A stretch of DNA of 64,000 nucleotides, from assembly GCA_928212115.1 (NCBI GenBank), contig CAKMRJ010005523.1:244814932-244878931 (forward strand). Reading direction: 5' to 3'. How positions within the stretch are numbered: the first letter of the stretch is position 1; the number at the start of each line of letters is the position of its first letter. The notes under the pieces were generated by a model that was given only the letters and a program-made list of their open reading frames with translations, did no database searches and was not told the DNA's origin. The position numbers were made by a program, and so were the translations under genes. Source of the stretch: Lactuca virosa (lineage: Eukaryota; Streptophyta; Magnoliopsida; Asterales; Asteraceae). Shown here one piece after another: positions 21,508 through 33,547 of the stretch.

Positions 21508-24457
21508 CTTGAAGTGTTTGATCTTGCTCAATCCCTTAGTGAGTGGATCAACATGATTGTCTTCTGATGGCACTCGATTCATCACGACTTTTCCCTATTC
21601 AACTCGATGTTGGATGTAATGGTATTTTCTATCGATGTGCCTTGTCCGACCATGATCTTTAGGTTATTTAGTCAAGGCAACCGCACTTTAGTTATCACAG
21701 AAAATGTGTATGGGTTCCTTGATTGAAGGAACAATTCCAAGGTCTCCAATGAAGGTTGTCAACCATGATGCTTCCTTCGCTACCTCGCTAGCTGCGATGT
21801 ATTCTGATTCACAAGTAGAATCAATCACCATTTGCTGCTTGGAACTTTTCCAAGTAACCGCTCCGCCATTCTAAAAGAACACTCAGCTAGATTGTGAATA
21901 ACTATTATATCGATCTGTTTGAAAACTAGCGTCATTATATCCACTCACTTTAAGTTCATCTTTTCCACCAAAGACTAAGATCATATCTTTCGTCTTTTGC
22001 AAATACTTACGTATATTCTTCACTACAGTCCAATGAGCCATGCCAAGATTTCCATAATATCTGCTAACCATTCTTAAGGCAAAGGCTACATTAGGTCGAG
22101 TACATGTCATAACATACATGATCGATCCTATATTTAAAGCATATGGGACTCAACTCATCGTATCTATTTCCTTATCACTATTGGGACATTAAGCAGTATG
22201 ATGCATAGGTAAGTCCCCTTTCTTGGAATTCTCCATATCGAAGCTTTTCAATATCTTATCCAAATAAGTACTCTAGCTTAGTCCAAGCAAGCATCTTTGC
22301 CTATCTCTATAAATTCTTATTCCAAGTATGTATGCGGCATCTCTTAGATCCTTCATAACGAGACATCTTCCAAGCCAAGAATTCACTTCTTGTAAAGTTG
22401 GAATGTCGTTTCCTATAAGGAGTATGTCGTTAACATACAAAACTAGAAAGGTCACTATACTCCCATTGTCTTTGACATATACGCAAGACTCATCCTCACT
22501 TCTATAAAATCCAAACTCCTTGACCTTTTCATGGAAGAAAATATTCTAGCTGCTATATGCTTGTTTTAGTCCATACATGGACTTCTCAAGCTTACACACC
22601 TTATTAGGAAATTTGGCATGTTGAAAACCTTTTGGTTGAGCCATGTAAACATCCTCAATCAGCTTCCCGTTAAGGAAGGTTGTTTTTAAATTCATTTGAC
22701 ATATTTCATAATCATGAAAAGCAGTTATGGCAAGCATTACCCTAATTGACTTAATCTTGGCAACTGGTGAAAATGTCTCATCATAGTCAACCCCTTGGGT
22801 TTGAGTAAAGCCTTTTGCTACAAACCTTGCCTTAAGGGTCTGTACATTACCATCTATGTCGGTCTTCTTCTTGAAGATCCATTTGCAACCTACTATCTTT
22901 TGACCAGGAGCCTGATCAACCAGAGTCCATACTTGGTTATCATACATGAATTGGATCTCTATATCCATTGCCTCTTTCCATCTTGCAGCCTCAGGGCCTG
23001 CCATCGCTTCCTCATAGTTAGATGGCTCATCCAAATTTATCAGTCTGTTATCAATGATAGACATGTCCCCATCCATTGTTATATGGAAGCCATAAAACGA
23101 TGGGGGCATGCTAACTCTACTGGATCGACGAAGAGGTAACGAATTGTTAGTGGGCTCAACAGTATCAGTTTCAGGTTGAGAGCCAATGTCGTTAAAAGTT
23201 GCTTCATTGGATGATTCTTGAAGTTCCTCAAGATCAATTGCACTCCCATTATCTCATTTGGAAATGGGCTTTCTTTTACGAAAGACTCATCCTCGAGCTA
23301 CAAAGACCACGTTCTCACTTGGTATGTAGAACAAGTATCCAAATGAATTTTGTGGGTAATCAATAAAAATACATTTATCGACTCTAGGTTCCAGTTTGTC
23401 TTGGGTCTCGTGTCTAACGAAGACCTCACAACCCCATACCTTGATATGTACGAGTGGGGGAGGTTTCCATTTCCACGTCTCCTGAGGTGTTTTGGAAACC
23501 TTCTTGGTAAGAACAAGATTGAGGATATGGGCGGCTGTTTCTAAGGCATACCCCCAGAACAATATAGGAAGCGAAGCACGACTCATCATAGAATGAACCA
23601 TGTTAAGCAAGGTTCGATTCCGTCTCTCAGCTACACCATTAAGTTGTGGAGTTCTGGGAGGTGACATTTGTGAAACAATTCCACATTCCTTAAGATAGTC
23701 GTTGAACTCGATATTAAGATATTCTACGCCTCTATCAAATAGTAGCATCTTTATCTTCATTCCCAACTGATTCTCTACGTCGTGCTTAAACTCTTTGAAC
23801 TTTTGAAAGGTTTCTGATTGATGTTTGATTAAATAGATATATCCATATCCACTATAATCATCAATAAACGTTACGTAGTAGCAATTTGCATCTCTTGTGG
23901 CAGATCTGAAAGGCCCACATACATCTGTATGTATCAGGCCTAACAATCCTTGACATCTTTCACAAGAGCCAGTGAAAGGTGACTTATTCATTTTGCCTAA
24001 TATACAAGACTCGCACTGATCTTCTGATTGTAGGTCAAACGATTCCAACACTCTATCATTCTGGAGTTGGGCAATATCTTTCTTGTTTATATGCCCAAGA
24101 CGACAATGTCGTAAGCAAGATTTTGTCCAAACTATTGGAAGAATCAATATTATAAACACAATTGCCAAGTTCATTCACACACATAACAGTTTCATAGACA
24201 CCATTACAAGAATAAACTTTGAAAATAAATACACCATTTTTATAAACTAAAATTGCACCATCATTATTATCAAAACTATAACGATAACCTTGTCTAAATA
24301 AATCATGAAATGAAATTATGTTTCTTTTCATTTCTAAAGAATAACAATAATTATTTAAATCAATCCTAACACTACCATCAAATACTAGCTCATAAGTCCC
24401 AATCTTGGTAACAACCGACTTTTGCCTATAACCCATGATCAGGTTCAGCTTCCTATG
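21508..24457 (-). pseudogene. Ty1/copia pol, decayed
   Basis: On the minus strand the order is GAG-pre-integrase (RNIISFHDLFRQGYRYSF), integrase, reverse transcriptase and RNase H. Integrase (23287-24174) shows HCRLGHINKKDI, HTDVCGPF, FIDDYSGYGYIYLI and GVAERRNRTLLNMVHSMM, so the catalytic D, D and E are visible. Reverse transcriptase (22273-23109) has CKWIFKKKTDIDG, KARFVAKGFTQTQGVDYDETF and MYGLKQA. RNase H follows to about 21510. There are several stops and frameshifts. Two catalytic Asp codons of the reverse transcriptase read Asn (QMNLKTTFLNG and LYVNDILLIG). The upstream end is cut by an LTR at 24458. Confidence 0.9.
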
Positions 24458-26075
24458 TAACATCCTAAAATTTCCAATAAATTTGAACTTTTTAAAATAA
24501 CATAAATCATCCATTTAATATCTTCTATTCGAAACAAATGAAATACCAAACCCCAAGATCAATTCAATTTCCAAACATTATTAGTTATAATTCTAAAATT
24601 CATGAAAACATAACCAATTCAATATCAATTCCAAAAAAACAACATCCCGCCTCGAGCCAGTGTGTACAATCATGCCCGACCATCATGTGTACCTTGTGTA
24701 CCTGAAACAGTATTTTTAAGGGAAAAGGGATAAACACAAAGCGTAGTGAATTCCAAACATACAGTAGCATATCATAATAGCCTTACCCCTAACACAGATA
24801 CAAACTGTATCAACACGTAACAACACATGCATGTTAAAGAACACATCAATAACAAACATGCTCCTATTATGACACATTGGATAGGCTTGATCCCCTTGCT
24901 CAGTACATCGAGCCCTTGGGACACATTGGCTAAGCCTGATCCCCCCTACCCGAACCCATTGGGACACATTCGCCATACCCGAACCCATTAGGGTCCATAT
25001 TTTTCAAAACTGTGTCACATACAGATAGATTAAGTTCTTATCCTTAAAGTAGTATTCGCACACTCCCATACGATTTTTCTATGATTTATGACGAATTTTA
25101 CAAAACTGTTTCGCATAGCAACTCATTCTGGACCAGGTAAATGGTTGTTTTACCCTAGTTAAAGACATTTCTAATTTTTAGTCAAAACTAATGAAATGTA
25201 GTAGATTCATATACCAAACGTTGGGCACTAATCTCGACTTAAAATGATGTTCCATAATTATTCTCTAATGTTTCTAAGACGGGCAGAATGAGTATTTTTT
25301 CATAAATTCACAGCTTTGTTATTAATGGGTTAATTTGGAATCTTAACCCATTAATTCACTAACCAAAGACCTTCCCTGTTGTAATTGTTGTAATTGAGTA
25401 TCTAACAATCGCTATAAGCTGCAATAACATGAATACCAATTGTTGGTGCCAATTACAATTCAAAACGTGAGGTTTTCAAAGAGAACTAAAGTACATTGCC
25501 TAGAAGATTATGACTTCAATTTAGGGTTTAGCTATATTCCGACTTCAAGGCTTTAAAGAATGAAGATGACATCACCCATGCCACAACAGAAAGGTAGCAA
25601 CAGGTGGTCGAATGGCAGCCATGGCCAATGGCCATGGTGGTCCTCGGTTTGAAACAAAATCGAAATAAATAAGAAAGAAGAAAGAAAAGTCCAATTGTTT
25701 ACCTAGCAATCGAGATTCACAGCCAAACCTTCACTTGGATCGACTTCTTCTCCCCTCTCGATCTCATTCTTCCTCTCCTTCTTCTCGGTTCTCTTTTCTT
25801 TCCCTCTCTCGGCTGCAAACCCAAAACCACGCACACACATATCACACAATTTCTTCTTTGGGCTTAACGAGGCTTAAATGGGTTAAATAATGGGTAAATT
25901 AGGCTGCCAAAAATTAAACCTCACACAATCCCGTCACCAAATAGGGCTGAAATCCAAAGTTTTCAAAATAAAACCCCAAGTTTACCATAATGACCAAAAC
26001 AACCCCTTTAACAAAATCCTTAGCATCCAGGGTTTCTAACTTGTCATTTTCAACCCCTAACCCACAATTTATACA
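24458..26075 (-). mobile_element. Gypsy LTR fragment inserted in copia DNA
   Basis: The segment opens TGTAACATCCTAAAATTTCC right after copia coding sequence. It carries the conserved acceptor-like block CTGTTTCAG/GTACACAAGG on the minus strand (about 24702), followed by short tandem repeats built on GGGACACATT and GATCCCC (24860-25000). The right part has LTR-like text but no matching GTTACA end, so it is truncated near 26075. No primer site or second LTR was found, and the donor-like block seen in related LTRs is not recognisable here. Confidence 0.55.
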
Positions 26076-27130
26076 CGTTTTTTGTTCTTTGTAAGTCGTT
26101 AGTGGAGCGTGTGTGGTTAACCGAAACACTAATTGAGGACAACAAGGTTGAACAATGGCACAACTCGAGTTTATTGTTGTTGATGGAGCGTGTGTGGTTA
26201 ACCGACACGTCAATGTGAGATCATAAATAAGAACGGGTTTTTCATATGAGTTTGCATGGTTATTCACATCTTGTTTGTGATCCTCGACATCCATTCAGAA
26301 ACCGAAGAGCATAATATGATATTAAACATGCCATTAAATAGTTTAATGAAACTCAAAAGATCTAGGAATGGTAAAATGCTTTACACACCTTAAATTAATT
26401 GGCAATTAGATTACGACATCCATCTTCTTAATTTCGAATTGCACTTTTGGATCCTAACCTTGAATCTTAAATTGGGTTAAAATATTTAAGGAATACTCAA
26501 CTAACTAAAATCTTATCTCTCATTATAGATGTCTGAAAATGTTGATCTTCCTCTTCCTCCTCCTCCCCATCCACCCACTCAAAACTTCCATCTCTTGTCG
26601 ATCCTTTCAAAAGAAAAGCTTACTGGTCCAATTACATGGATTGGATGCGAGATTTGAAGATGACTTTGAGATACGAGAACAAAGAGTATGTTTTCGAGAA
26701 TTCAATCCCAGAAATAAACAAATAAACTGCTATCATAAGGAACTCGCTAACTACAATCAGCACGTAGATGATGTCACCAAGGTCGCTTGCATAATGATTG
26801 CAACCATGACACATGACCTTCAAAAGTCCTATGAGGACTACTGGACTTAAGAGATAAACTTGGATCTTGCTCAAATGTTTCACAAGAAAGCAAGACAAGA
26901 GTGTTATGAAGTCATGAAGGCCCTGATGGCATGCAAGTTGAAAGAAGGGGAATTAGTGTGTGCTCATGTGCAGAAGATGCAGGGACATGTTGAAAGGCTA
27001 CAGAAGCTAAATGTGAATTTCGAAAAGGAGCTAGCCATTGACATGGTGCTCAATTCTTTGCCCAATAGTTATGATCAGTTCATTCTGACTTATCATTTCA
27101 ACAATACTAAGACTACATTAAAATACATAT
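26076..27130 (+). pseudogene. Copia leader and gag fragment (+)
   Basis: The leader contains two GGAGCGTGTGTGGTTAACCG copies (about 26105 and 26188), a motif also in the leader of the gag-only copia at 60300-60440. Gag starts at the ATG at 26529 (MSENVDLPLPPPP) and, after frameshifts, gives MDWMRDLKMTLRYENKEYVF, then HVDDVTKVACIMIATM and KARQECYEVMKALMACKLKE with CAHVQKMQGHVERLQKLNVN (UBN2-type copia gag). It ends at NNTKTTL without a zinc knuckle. The direction is opposite to the copia pol at 21508-24457. Confidence 0.8.
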
Positions 27131-27824
27131 AGTATAGTAGCAATATTGACTTTTAATTATACATATAGTATTATAACAATGATAAATATGTATAATACAA
27201 TAAAAAAGAAATAATCTATTAAGAAAATTAAAATATAATTAAATATTAAATAAATGTAATTAATAATCCAATAAAGTAATATTTATATATTAAAAATAAT
27301 ATTTATTAATATATAATAATACAATAAAAAAGTAATCTAATAAAAGAAAATTAAAAAAAAGAAATAATTAAAAAAAATTAATGTATAATAATTGAATAAA
27401 ATTAAACAGAGGGTAAAATTGTTACTTTAAAAAAGTTAACAGCCAAGCTGTTAAAGTTAATATTTTTGGACCGAAAATGCACAAGGTATCCAAAATTGGA
27501 CCACTTTTGCACCATAAAACATTTTTTTTTACTATAACCACATAATTTTGACAACTACATGGACCATTTTTACAATTTTGTCTTTTTTTATAACCTTTTT
27601 AAATTTTAATTAATATCCGGTAAAATCGAAATAACAAAAACAAATCCAGGATACTATATGAATCAAACCACACTTAAATTAAATGATCAAGTTTAACAAA
27701 CCAACTAAGTTCAAGTATTCAACTAATAAAACAACCTAAACAAATGAATTAACCCAAATTTGCATCAAGTCAACTTGCGATCAAATATTTTGTCCCATAT
27801 ATTAACTTTAAGTGCCAAAAGTCC
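27131..27824. other. Very A+T-rich spacer
   Basis: Short ORFs only. About 27130-27420 is almost entirely A and T, and 27450-27600 contains phrases such as GGACCACTTTTGCACC that resemble MITE margins. I see no gene. Homology to the right arm of the large inverted repeat starts at about 27825. Confidence 0.4.
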
Positions 27825-27904
27825 AATATACCATTAATCATGGGAACCACCTTTGCATATGAGTCAAATTCATACAGTCTTCTTTTCTTGTCATGACCAC
27901 CAAC

Positions 27905-29501
27905 AACGTCATAAAATATTAGGTATCCTCAACTTCTTCACCTACAACTTCCAACTCTTCCATTTTTTTGTAAAGGCCGCCTACAAAATAATAATAATTT
28001 AAAAAGATATAAAAGTTATAAATAACATGAAGTCTACAATAAAAACTTTGCATTGAAATGAATGTTACATAAATGCTTCTATCTTTTTTCATTTGTAAAT
28101 GTGACTACATCGTGATTCCTCATATGTATATACAAGAACAATTCACTATGTCGTGGATCACGTCCTAATTTCTTCTTCATCAAAATAGAATAAAATGTAA
28201 AACACATAAACATAAACATACAAATTTTGATGAACCATTAAAAAAACTTACCAAATCAGAAGCAACCTTCAAATGAGAGGCGGATACAACATTATGGGTA
28301 GGTTGTGGTATTCCATCAGCCACCCCATTACGCATATTGATCTTGTTCTGATCAGATTTCTGCTTGTACTCATCTGTATTCCATTTTGATTGCCAGGAGT
28401 TCCAGACTTCTATAGTGATATGAGTTGGTTTCTTGTCAGTTGGGTTTCTTTTTATGTTCCGCATGGTGTAGAGATATTGGCCATAACTTTGTGCCGCTTT
28501 ACTTTCCCAAGCTTTCCTCACTGGTGTGTCTTTTGCTGCATCCCAATAACAATTTTTCTACATATAAGTTTAAATTTAAATGTTTAACAAAAAATAATTT
28601 AAAACATATAATTAAATACCTTGAACTCCTCCCAATATAATTCTCGCATTTTTTTGCTTACTTTTCCTCAAGTGTATCCTTCTGCATCTACTCTTCAAAG
28701 AAAGGATTTACTAATATACTTAGCACAAGGGTCGGGTGGCAGTAGCCTGCAAATAATATGATAGTTTTAGTTTTGAATCCATATGTATACGTAGACCAGA
28801 AATTTATATATTGAAAAACTTATGTAAGGTATAATTGGTAACTCACGATTTTTTCCAAACATCAATATTTAAATGTACATCTGGTCCATAAGCAGAGGAA
28901 TGTCTTTGATCGCCTACAGTTTCCACAACAAATCCCTTAGCATTTGTTTTGGATGTAGTTACGATTGTTGGTGTTGGGGTAGATTATGGGGTATGTGTTG
29001 GGATAGATGTACATGTTGAGGATGTGGTGGTTGGTTTAGGTAAGGAGGGTGCGGCAGTTACTATAGGTGTTGATGGTACCAGTGTCGATGAAGGTGCTGA
29101 GGTTGTGATACTAGATGAAGGTGTTGATAATGTGGTAGTCGATATCGGTGCCGAGGATGGTGTCGATAATGTAGGTGTTGAAGTTTTGGTTGTAGATGTA
29201 GGTGCTGAGGATGGTACGATAATGTAGGTGCTAAGTTTGTTGTTGTAGATGAAGTTGTTGAGGATGTGGTAGTGATCGATGTAGGTGCTGAGGATGGTCT
29301 TGATGATTTAGGTTTAGAAGTTTTGGTAGTAGATGTAGGTGCATTGGTTGTGGTCGGTGATTTTGAGAAGTCGACATCTTCATCAAGTAAATGTTTGCTT
29401 AAGAATCTTGTAGTTGAAGTCCTGTTGCGGTTCAAAACCTGAGGTGCAATGAATCATTTTGTCTGAACACCGGATGCTACTTTTGATTTCAAGTTCGACA
29501 T
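27905..29501 (-). pseudogene. CACTA-type Transposase_24 gene, left copy
   Basis: A start at 29501 (MSNLKSKVASGVQ) leads through a frameshift into a Ser/Thr/Pro-rich repeat region (LSKHLLDEDVDFSK, then TST/SSAP repeats, 29435 to about 28950). A later exon at 28521-28180 encodes RKAWESKAAQSYGQYLY, ITIEVWNSWQSKWNTDEY and KSDQNKINMRNGVADG, the conserved core of the plant Transposase_24 (En/Spm-associated) family. The next exon gives LGRDPRHSELFLYIHMRN and VVTFTNEK. This copy is better preserved than the right one in the core, but its 3' end and the element terminus are missing beyond 27825. Confidence 0.7.
28949..29420 (-). repeat. Coding minisatellite (Ser/Thr/Pro repeats), left arm
   Basis: Imperfect units of 36-45 bp built from GGTGCTGAGGATGGT and GATGATGTAGGTG are repeated here. 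On the minus strand they translate as TST, SAPT and SSTPSSAP-type blocks. The equivalent array in the right arm is longer (33690-34065). Confidence 0.75.
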
Positions 29502-30005
29502 CTTTCCTGATTAAATGTAAAAAAATGTAGTCAACACCAATTTATTGAAGATGATAAGATCATGATGATCAGAGAACGAGATATGATGATCACAACAATA
29601 GTAAATAAAAATATATTAGATGAGTGAAAACTTATATCGCCAAAGTCAGTGCACAAACATAATGAAGAAATGTTTGTTTGGATCAATGATCCATCAGACA
29701 TGATGGGAGAAAGTTTAAACCTAACTTCTAGTAAGGTAACTGACCATAATATGCAGTCTTAACGTGTTTAGGTTGGAGGGAAAAGACTTGCGAAATTTTT
29801 TGGATCTCCACTAATGAAAAATTCAAACTGTTAAAATACAAATTGGAGCTAATTATTTAGTAATTCAAAATTTTTAAAGTACTTCCAGCAAAATAGAAAG
29901 GGTAATTTTAGTATTAATGTGAAGAAAGAACAAAGGGTAACGAGATGTCCATACCATAACAACGGATATGCCATCATTCGATTAGAAATTATCTAAAAAT
30001 TTTAA

Positions 30006-30354
30006 TCCTCCCTAATAAATCAAAATCTTTTTGCCACATGTCCTCTTCTCCTTCACTTTGACACATGGCATTTTCTAGAATTTTTGAATTTTCTATTTTC
30101 CACTTGTCATTTTATTGTATTTTTCATTTTATTAAATTAAAATTCCACATTTAATATGTAAGGTAATATATATGTAAGGTATTTATTAGAAAATGTTTAT
30201 ATATGTAATGTATTCAATGTATTAAAGCCTCATTAATTTTAACAATTTAAAATTTTTCTCATTTTTCTTATAAATTCAAACTTCTCAAATTGTTAAAATT
30301 TCATATTTAATTTTTTTTAAATAAACTCATGTAATACATGGGTCTCACACCTAG
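30006..30354 (+). mobile_element. Non-autonomous Helitron with preserved empty site
   Basis: The element starts TCCTCCCTAATAAAT and ends CACACCTAG. About 11 bp before the end is an 8-bp hairpin (ACTCATGT / ACATGGGT). It sits between A (30005) and T (30355), the usual Helitron A/T target. The right arm of the inverted repeat has the uninterrupted sequence around 33045-33065, giving a base-exact empty site. It has no coding capacity. It is 349 bp long and related to 5017-5473. Confidence 0.88.
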
Positions 30355-30514
30355 TTTAAAATTATAAATGAGAGTTAAACAACATTAAAAAAATGTAGGT
30401 GGATAAAATGTAAATCTTGATGTTGATATGATTAAAACAAAAATTATATATAAACGGCGCATTTTGAGCATAAAAAATAAATATTGAAAGTTACAACCCA
30501 CTGATGACAAGTGA

Positions 30515-30850
30515 CACATGGGTTAGGTTTAAGGGTAATGGCATTAAGTCATATGGGTAGTGTTTAAGGGTAATGGGATTAAGTCATATGGACGAGGGTT
30601 TATGGGTTATGACATTAAGTCATATGGGTTAGGTTTAATGTTAATGGCATTAAGTCATATGGGTTAGGGTTTAAGGGTAAGTCATATAGGTTAGGGTTTA
30701 AGGGTTATGGCATTACTTCATATGGGTTAAGGTTTAAGGGTAATGACATTAAGTCACATGGGTTAGGGTTTAAGGGTAATGACATTAAGTCATATGGGTT
30801 AGGGTTTAAGGGTTATGACATTAAGTCATATGGGTTAGGGTTTAAGGGTA
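30515..30850 (+). repeat. Telo-box minisatellite, left arm
   Basis: About nine imperfect units of roughly 36 bp each contain CATATGGGTTAGGGTTTAAG and GACATTAAGT. The unit carries the plant telo-box (AAACCCTA on the minus strand). It is not a telomere: the units are too long and irregular. It is mirrored at 32460-32885. Confidence 0.85.
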
Positions 30851-30861
30851 ATAGAAATAAG

Positions 30862-31755
30862 AACAAATTACTGAAATCGTCCCTGTGGTTTGTGGAAAAT
30901 TACGAGTTTGGTCCCTAACTTTTGTTTTGCACTCGGACCGTCCCTAACATTTCATTTTGTTGCTGTTTTCATCCCTGACAGAGATAAAAAGACTATATTG
31001 CCCTTTGTATTTTCTTTTCCTGTTTTTTTATTATTTGTTATTATAAAAATAATTATAATTAAAAATATACTAGATATGTGGGTCCTACTCTAAACCCCAC
31101 ATCACAGTCCAACCATCTCTCCCTCTTCTCTCTCGTATTAACTCTCTATCTTTTAGTCGAAGAAGATAAGAACTTCAGACCACCACCACCGAACAACCGC
31201 TCACCACCACCACCGAACAACCGCTCACCACCACCAGACATCCGCTCACCACTGTCGAAACGCCGCTTAAAACCAAGGAACTCCCATCTACTCCGCTTAT
31301 GTATCCTTTCTCTTCCATTCGCTTTCACCTCTCTCGCCAGAAATCGCTGCCTCCATCACCAGAAACCGCTGTCGTTTCCATCGCAAGAGATTAGCTTGTT
31401 CATTACTTATTCGTCGCCGACCTAAAACCACCAAGATCTGTCTAATCCCTCACCAGTAGAAACCACTGTATCGACGCCTTGTCTTCATCTTTTCCAGTTT
31501 TGTTCTGTCCATGCCTTCGCCGGAAACCACTAAACCTCCGACCACCACCATTGGACTTGTATTATCCTTCCATAGTGCGAAATCGTTGTCAGATCTACTC
31601 AGCCCTCCACCACCAATGATTTTTGTAGTGTCGTTCTAATTTTGCTCAACCTTTCGTCGCCTACCCTTCCGGTGGTGTTCACGATCTATATTTGATTGAG
31701 AATCGATCTCTTTTGTAGGATTTGCTTTTAAGTTGTGGTTTAATGTTGATTGCTG

Positions 31756-31822
<67 letters not shown>

Positions 31823-32226
31823 TTAATTGTGATTTTGTAAAGAATGATATGGGTGGTTGTTGATGGTGGTGTTTGATGGTTGAACTGAGGTGGGAGGTGG
31901 TGGTTGGTAGAGGGGAACGAAGGTGAATGGAGGTGAACTGAGGTGGATGATGGATGGGAAAGGAGAAGGGGGAGGGGGTTTGTGGAGTGGTTGGACCCAC
32001 TTATCTATTAATTATTTTAATTTATTTTTTTAATTAGTAAATAAGAAACAAATAATAAAAAACTGGAAAAAAAGAATATAAAGGGCAATATAGTCTTTTT
32101 ATGTCTGTCAGGGATGAAAACAGCAACAAAATGAAATGTTAGGGACGGTCCGAGTGCAAAACAAAAGTTAGGGACCAAACTCGTAATTTTCCACAAACCA
32201 CAGGGACGATTTCAGTAATTTGTTCT
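30862..32226. mobile_element. MULE-type element with about 200-bp terminal inverted repeats
   Basis: The ends read AACAAATTACTGAAATCGTC on the left and the same on the opposite strand at the right, and the inverted match extends for roughly 200 bp with few differences in the first 150. AGAAATAAG occurs on both sides (30853-30861 and 32227-32235), a 9-bp TSD as expected for Mutator-like elements. The edge is ambiguous by 2 bp. Inside are CCACCACC-rich sequence, a TA microsatellite (31759-31820) and no transposase. The interior could hold captured host sequence, but I cannot name any. Confidence 0.75.
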
Positions 32227-32459
32227 AGAAATAAGTCACACTTTTACCTGGCAATTTGAGACACGAATACACGAATATGTGAGAGACACGACACGACACG
32301 AATACATCTTGAAAATTGAGATAAAGCTTATTTCTCATCGTGTAATCATATCGTGTTAAATTCGTGGCTGACACGTTTTCATGACACGAATACACGAATA
32401 GCCAGGCCTGGTCACACTCCAATCAAATTTAACAAATATGTTGTGTTGTAAAGATTTAT
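32227..32459. other. Loop segment with ACACGAATACACGAATA repeats
   Basis: This is the only part of the inverted-repeat loop not covered by the MULE-type element. It has GACACGAATACACGAATA at both margins (about 32260 and 32385) and CCAGGCCTGG near 32402, suggestive of a small MITE. Terminal repeats are not clean and no gene is visible. Confidence 0.35.
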
Positions 32460-32885
32460 GTTATAATGACTTAATGCCATTACCCTTAAGCCCTAACCCA
32501 TGTGACTTAATGCCATTACCCTTAAACCCTAGTCAATATGACTTAATGTCATAACCCTTAAACCCTAATCCATATGACTTAATGTCATCACCCTTAAACC
32601 CTAGCCCATGTGACTTAATGTCATTACCCTTAAACCCTAACCCATGTGACTTACCCTTAATTAAACCCTAACCCATATGACTTAATTCCATAACCCTTAA
32701 ACCCTAACCCATATTACTTACCCTTAAACCCTAACCCATATAACTTAATGTCATTACCCTTAAACCTTAACCCATATGACTTAATGTCATAACCCATAAA
32801 CCCTAGTCCATATGACTTAGTGTCATTACCTTTAAACCCTAGCTCATATAAATTAATGTCATTGCCCTTAAACCTAACCCATATG
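32460..32885 (-). repeat. Telo-box minisatellite, right arm
   Basis: About eleven imperfect 36-bp units contain TTAAACCCTAACCCATATGA and GACTTAATGTCAT. The array is the inverse of 30515-30850 and somewhat longer, so copy number has changed since the duplication. Confidence 0.85.
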
Positions 32886-33547
32886 TCACTTGTCATCAAT
32901 GAGTCGTAACTTTCAATATTTGTTTTTTTATGCTCAAAATACGTCTTTTATATATAAATTTTGTTTTAATCATAGCAACATCAAGATTTACATTTTATCC
33001 ACCTACATTTTTAATATTGTTTAACTCATTTATAATTTTAAATTAAAAATTTTAGATAATTTCTAATATAATGATAGCATATCCGTCGTTATGGTATGAA
33101 GACCTCATAACCTTTTGTTCTTTCTTCACATTAATACCAAAATTGCCCTTTCTATCTTGCTGGAACTACTTTAAAAAATTTGAATTACAAAATAATTATC
33201 CCTAATTTGTATTTTAACAATTTGAATTTTTCATTAGTTGAGATCCAAAAAATTTCGCAAGTCCTTTCCCTCCAACCTAAACACGTTAAGCCTACATATT
33301 AGGGTCAGTTACCTTATTAGAAATAGGGTTTAAATTTTTTGTCATCATGTCCGGAGGCTCATTGATCCAAACCTACATTTCTTCATTACCTTTGTGCACT
33401 GACTTTGGCGGTATAGGTTTTCACTCATGTAAAATATATTTTAATTTACTATTGTTGTGATAATCATTTCTTGTTCTCTGATCATCATGATCTTATCATC
33501 TTCAATAAATTGGTATTGAATACTTTTTTTACATGTAATCAGGTAAG

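Larger units (their letters stand above)
27825..30866 (-). repeat. Large inverted repeat, left arm
   Basis: Read in reverse complement this arm matches 32460-35311, including coding-like sequence, introns, A+T-rich spacer and a telo-box minisatellite. The arms differ by scattered substitutions and by a Helitron present only here (30006-30354). The match ends at CCCATGATTAATGGT (about 27825 and 35311). It is likely an inverted duplication of most of a CACTA-type element. Confidence 0.8.

Noticed and set aside
28949..29227. Plus-strand Val/Gly/Asp-rich open frame (and its mirror at 33607-34161)
   Set aside because: It is antisense to the Ser/Thr/Pro repeat of the Transposase_24 gene and reflects only the minisatellite.
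30515..32885. Possible interstitial telomere
   Set aside because: The units are about 36 bp and irregular, carrying a telo-box rather than pure TTTAGGG repeats. They are minisatellites inside a transposon.
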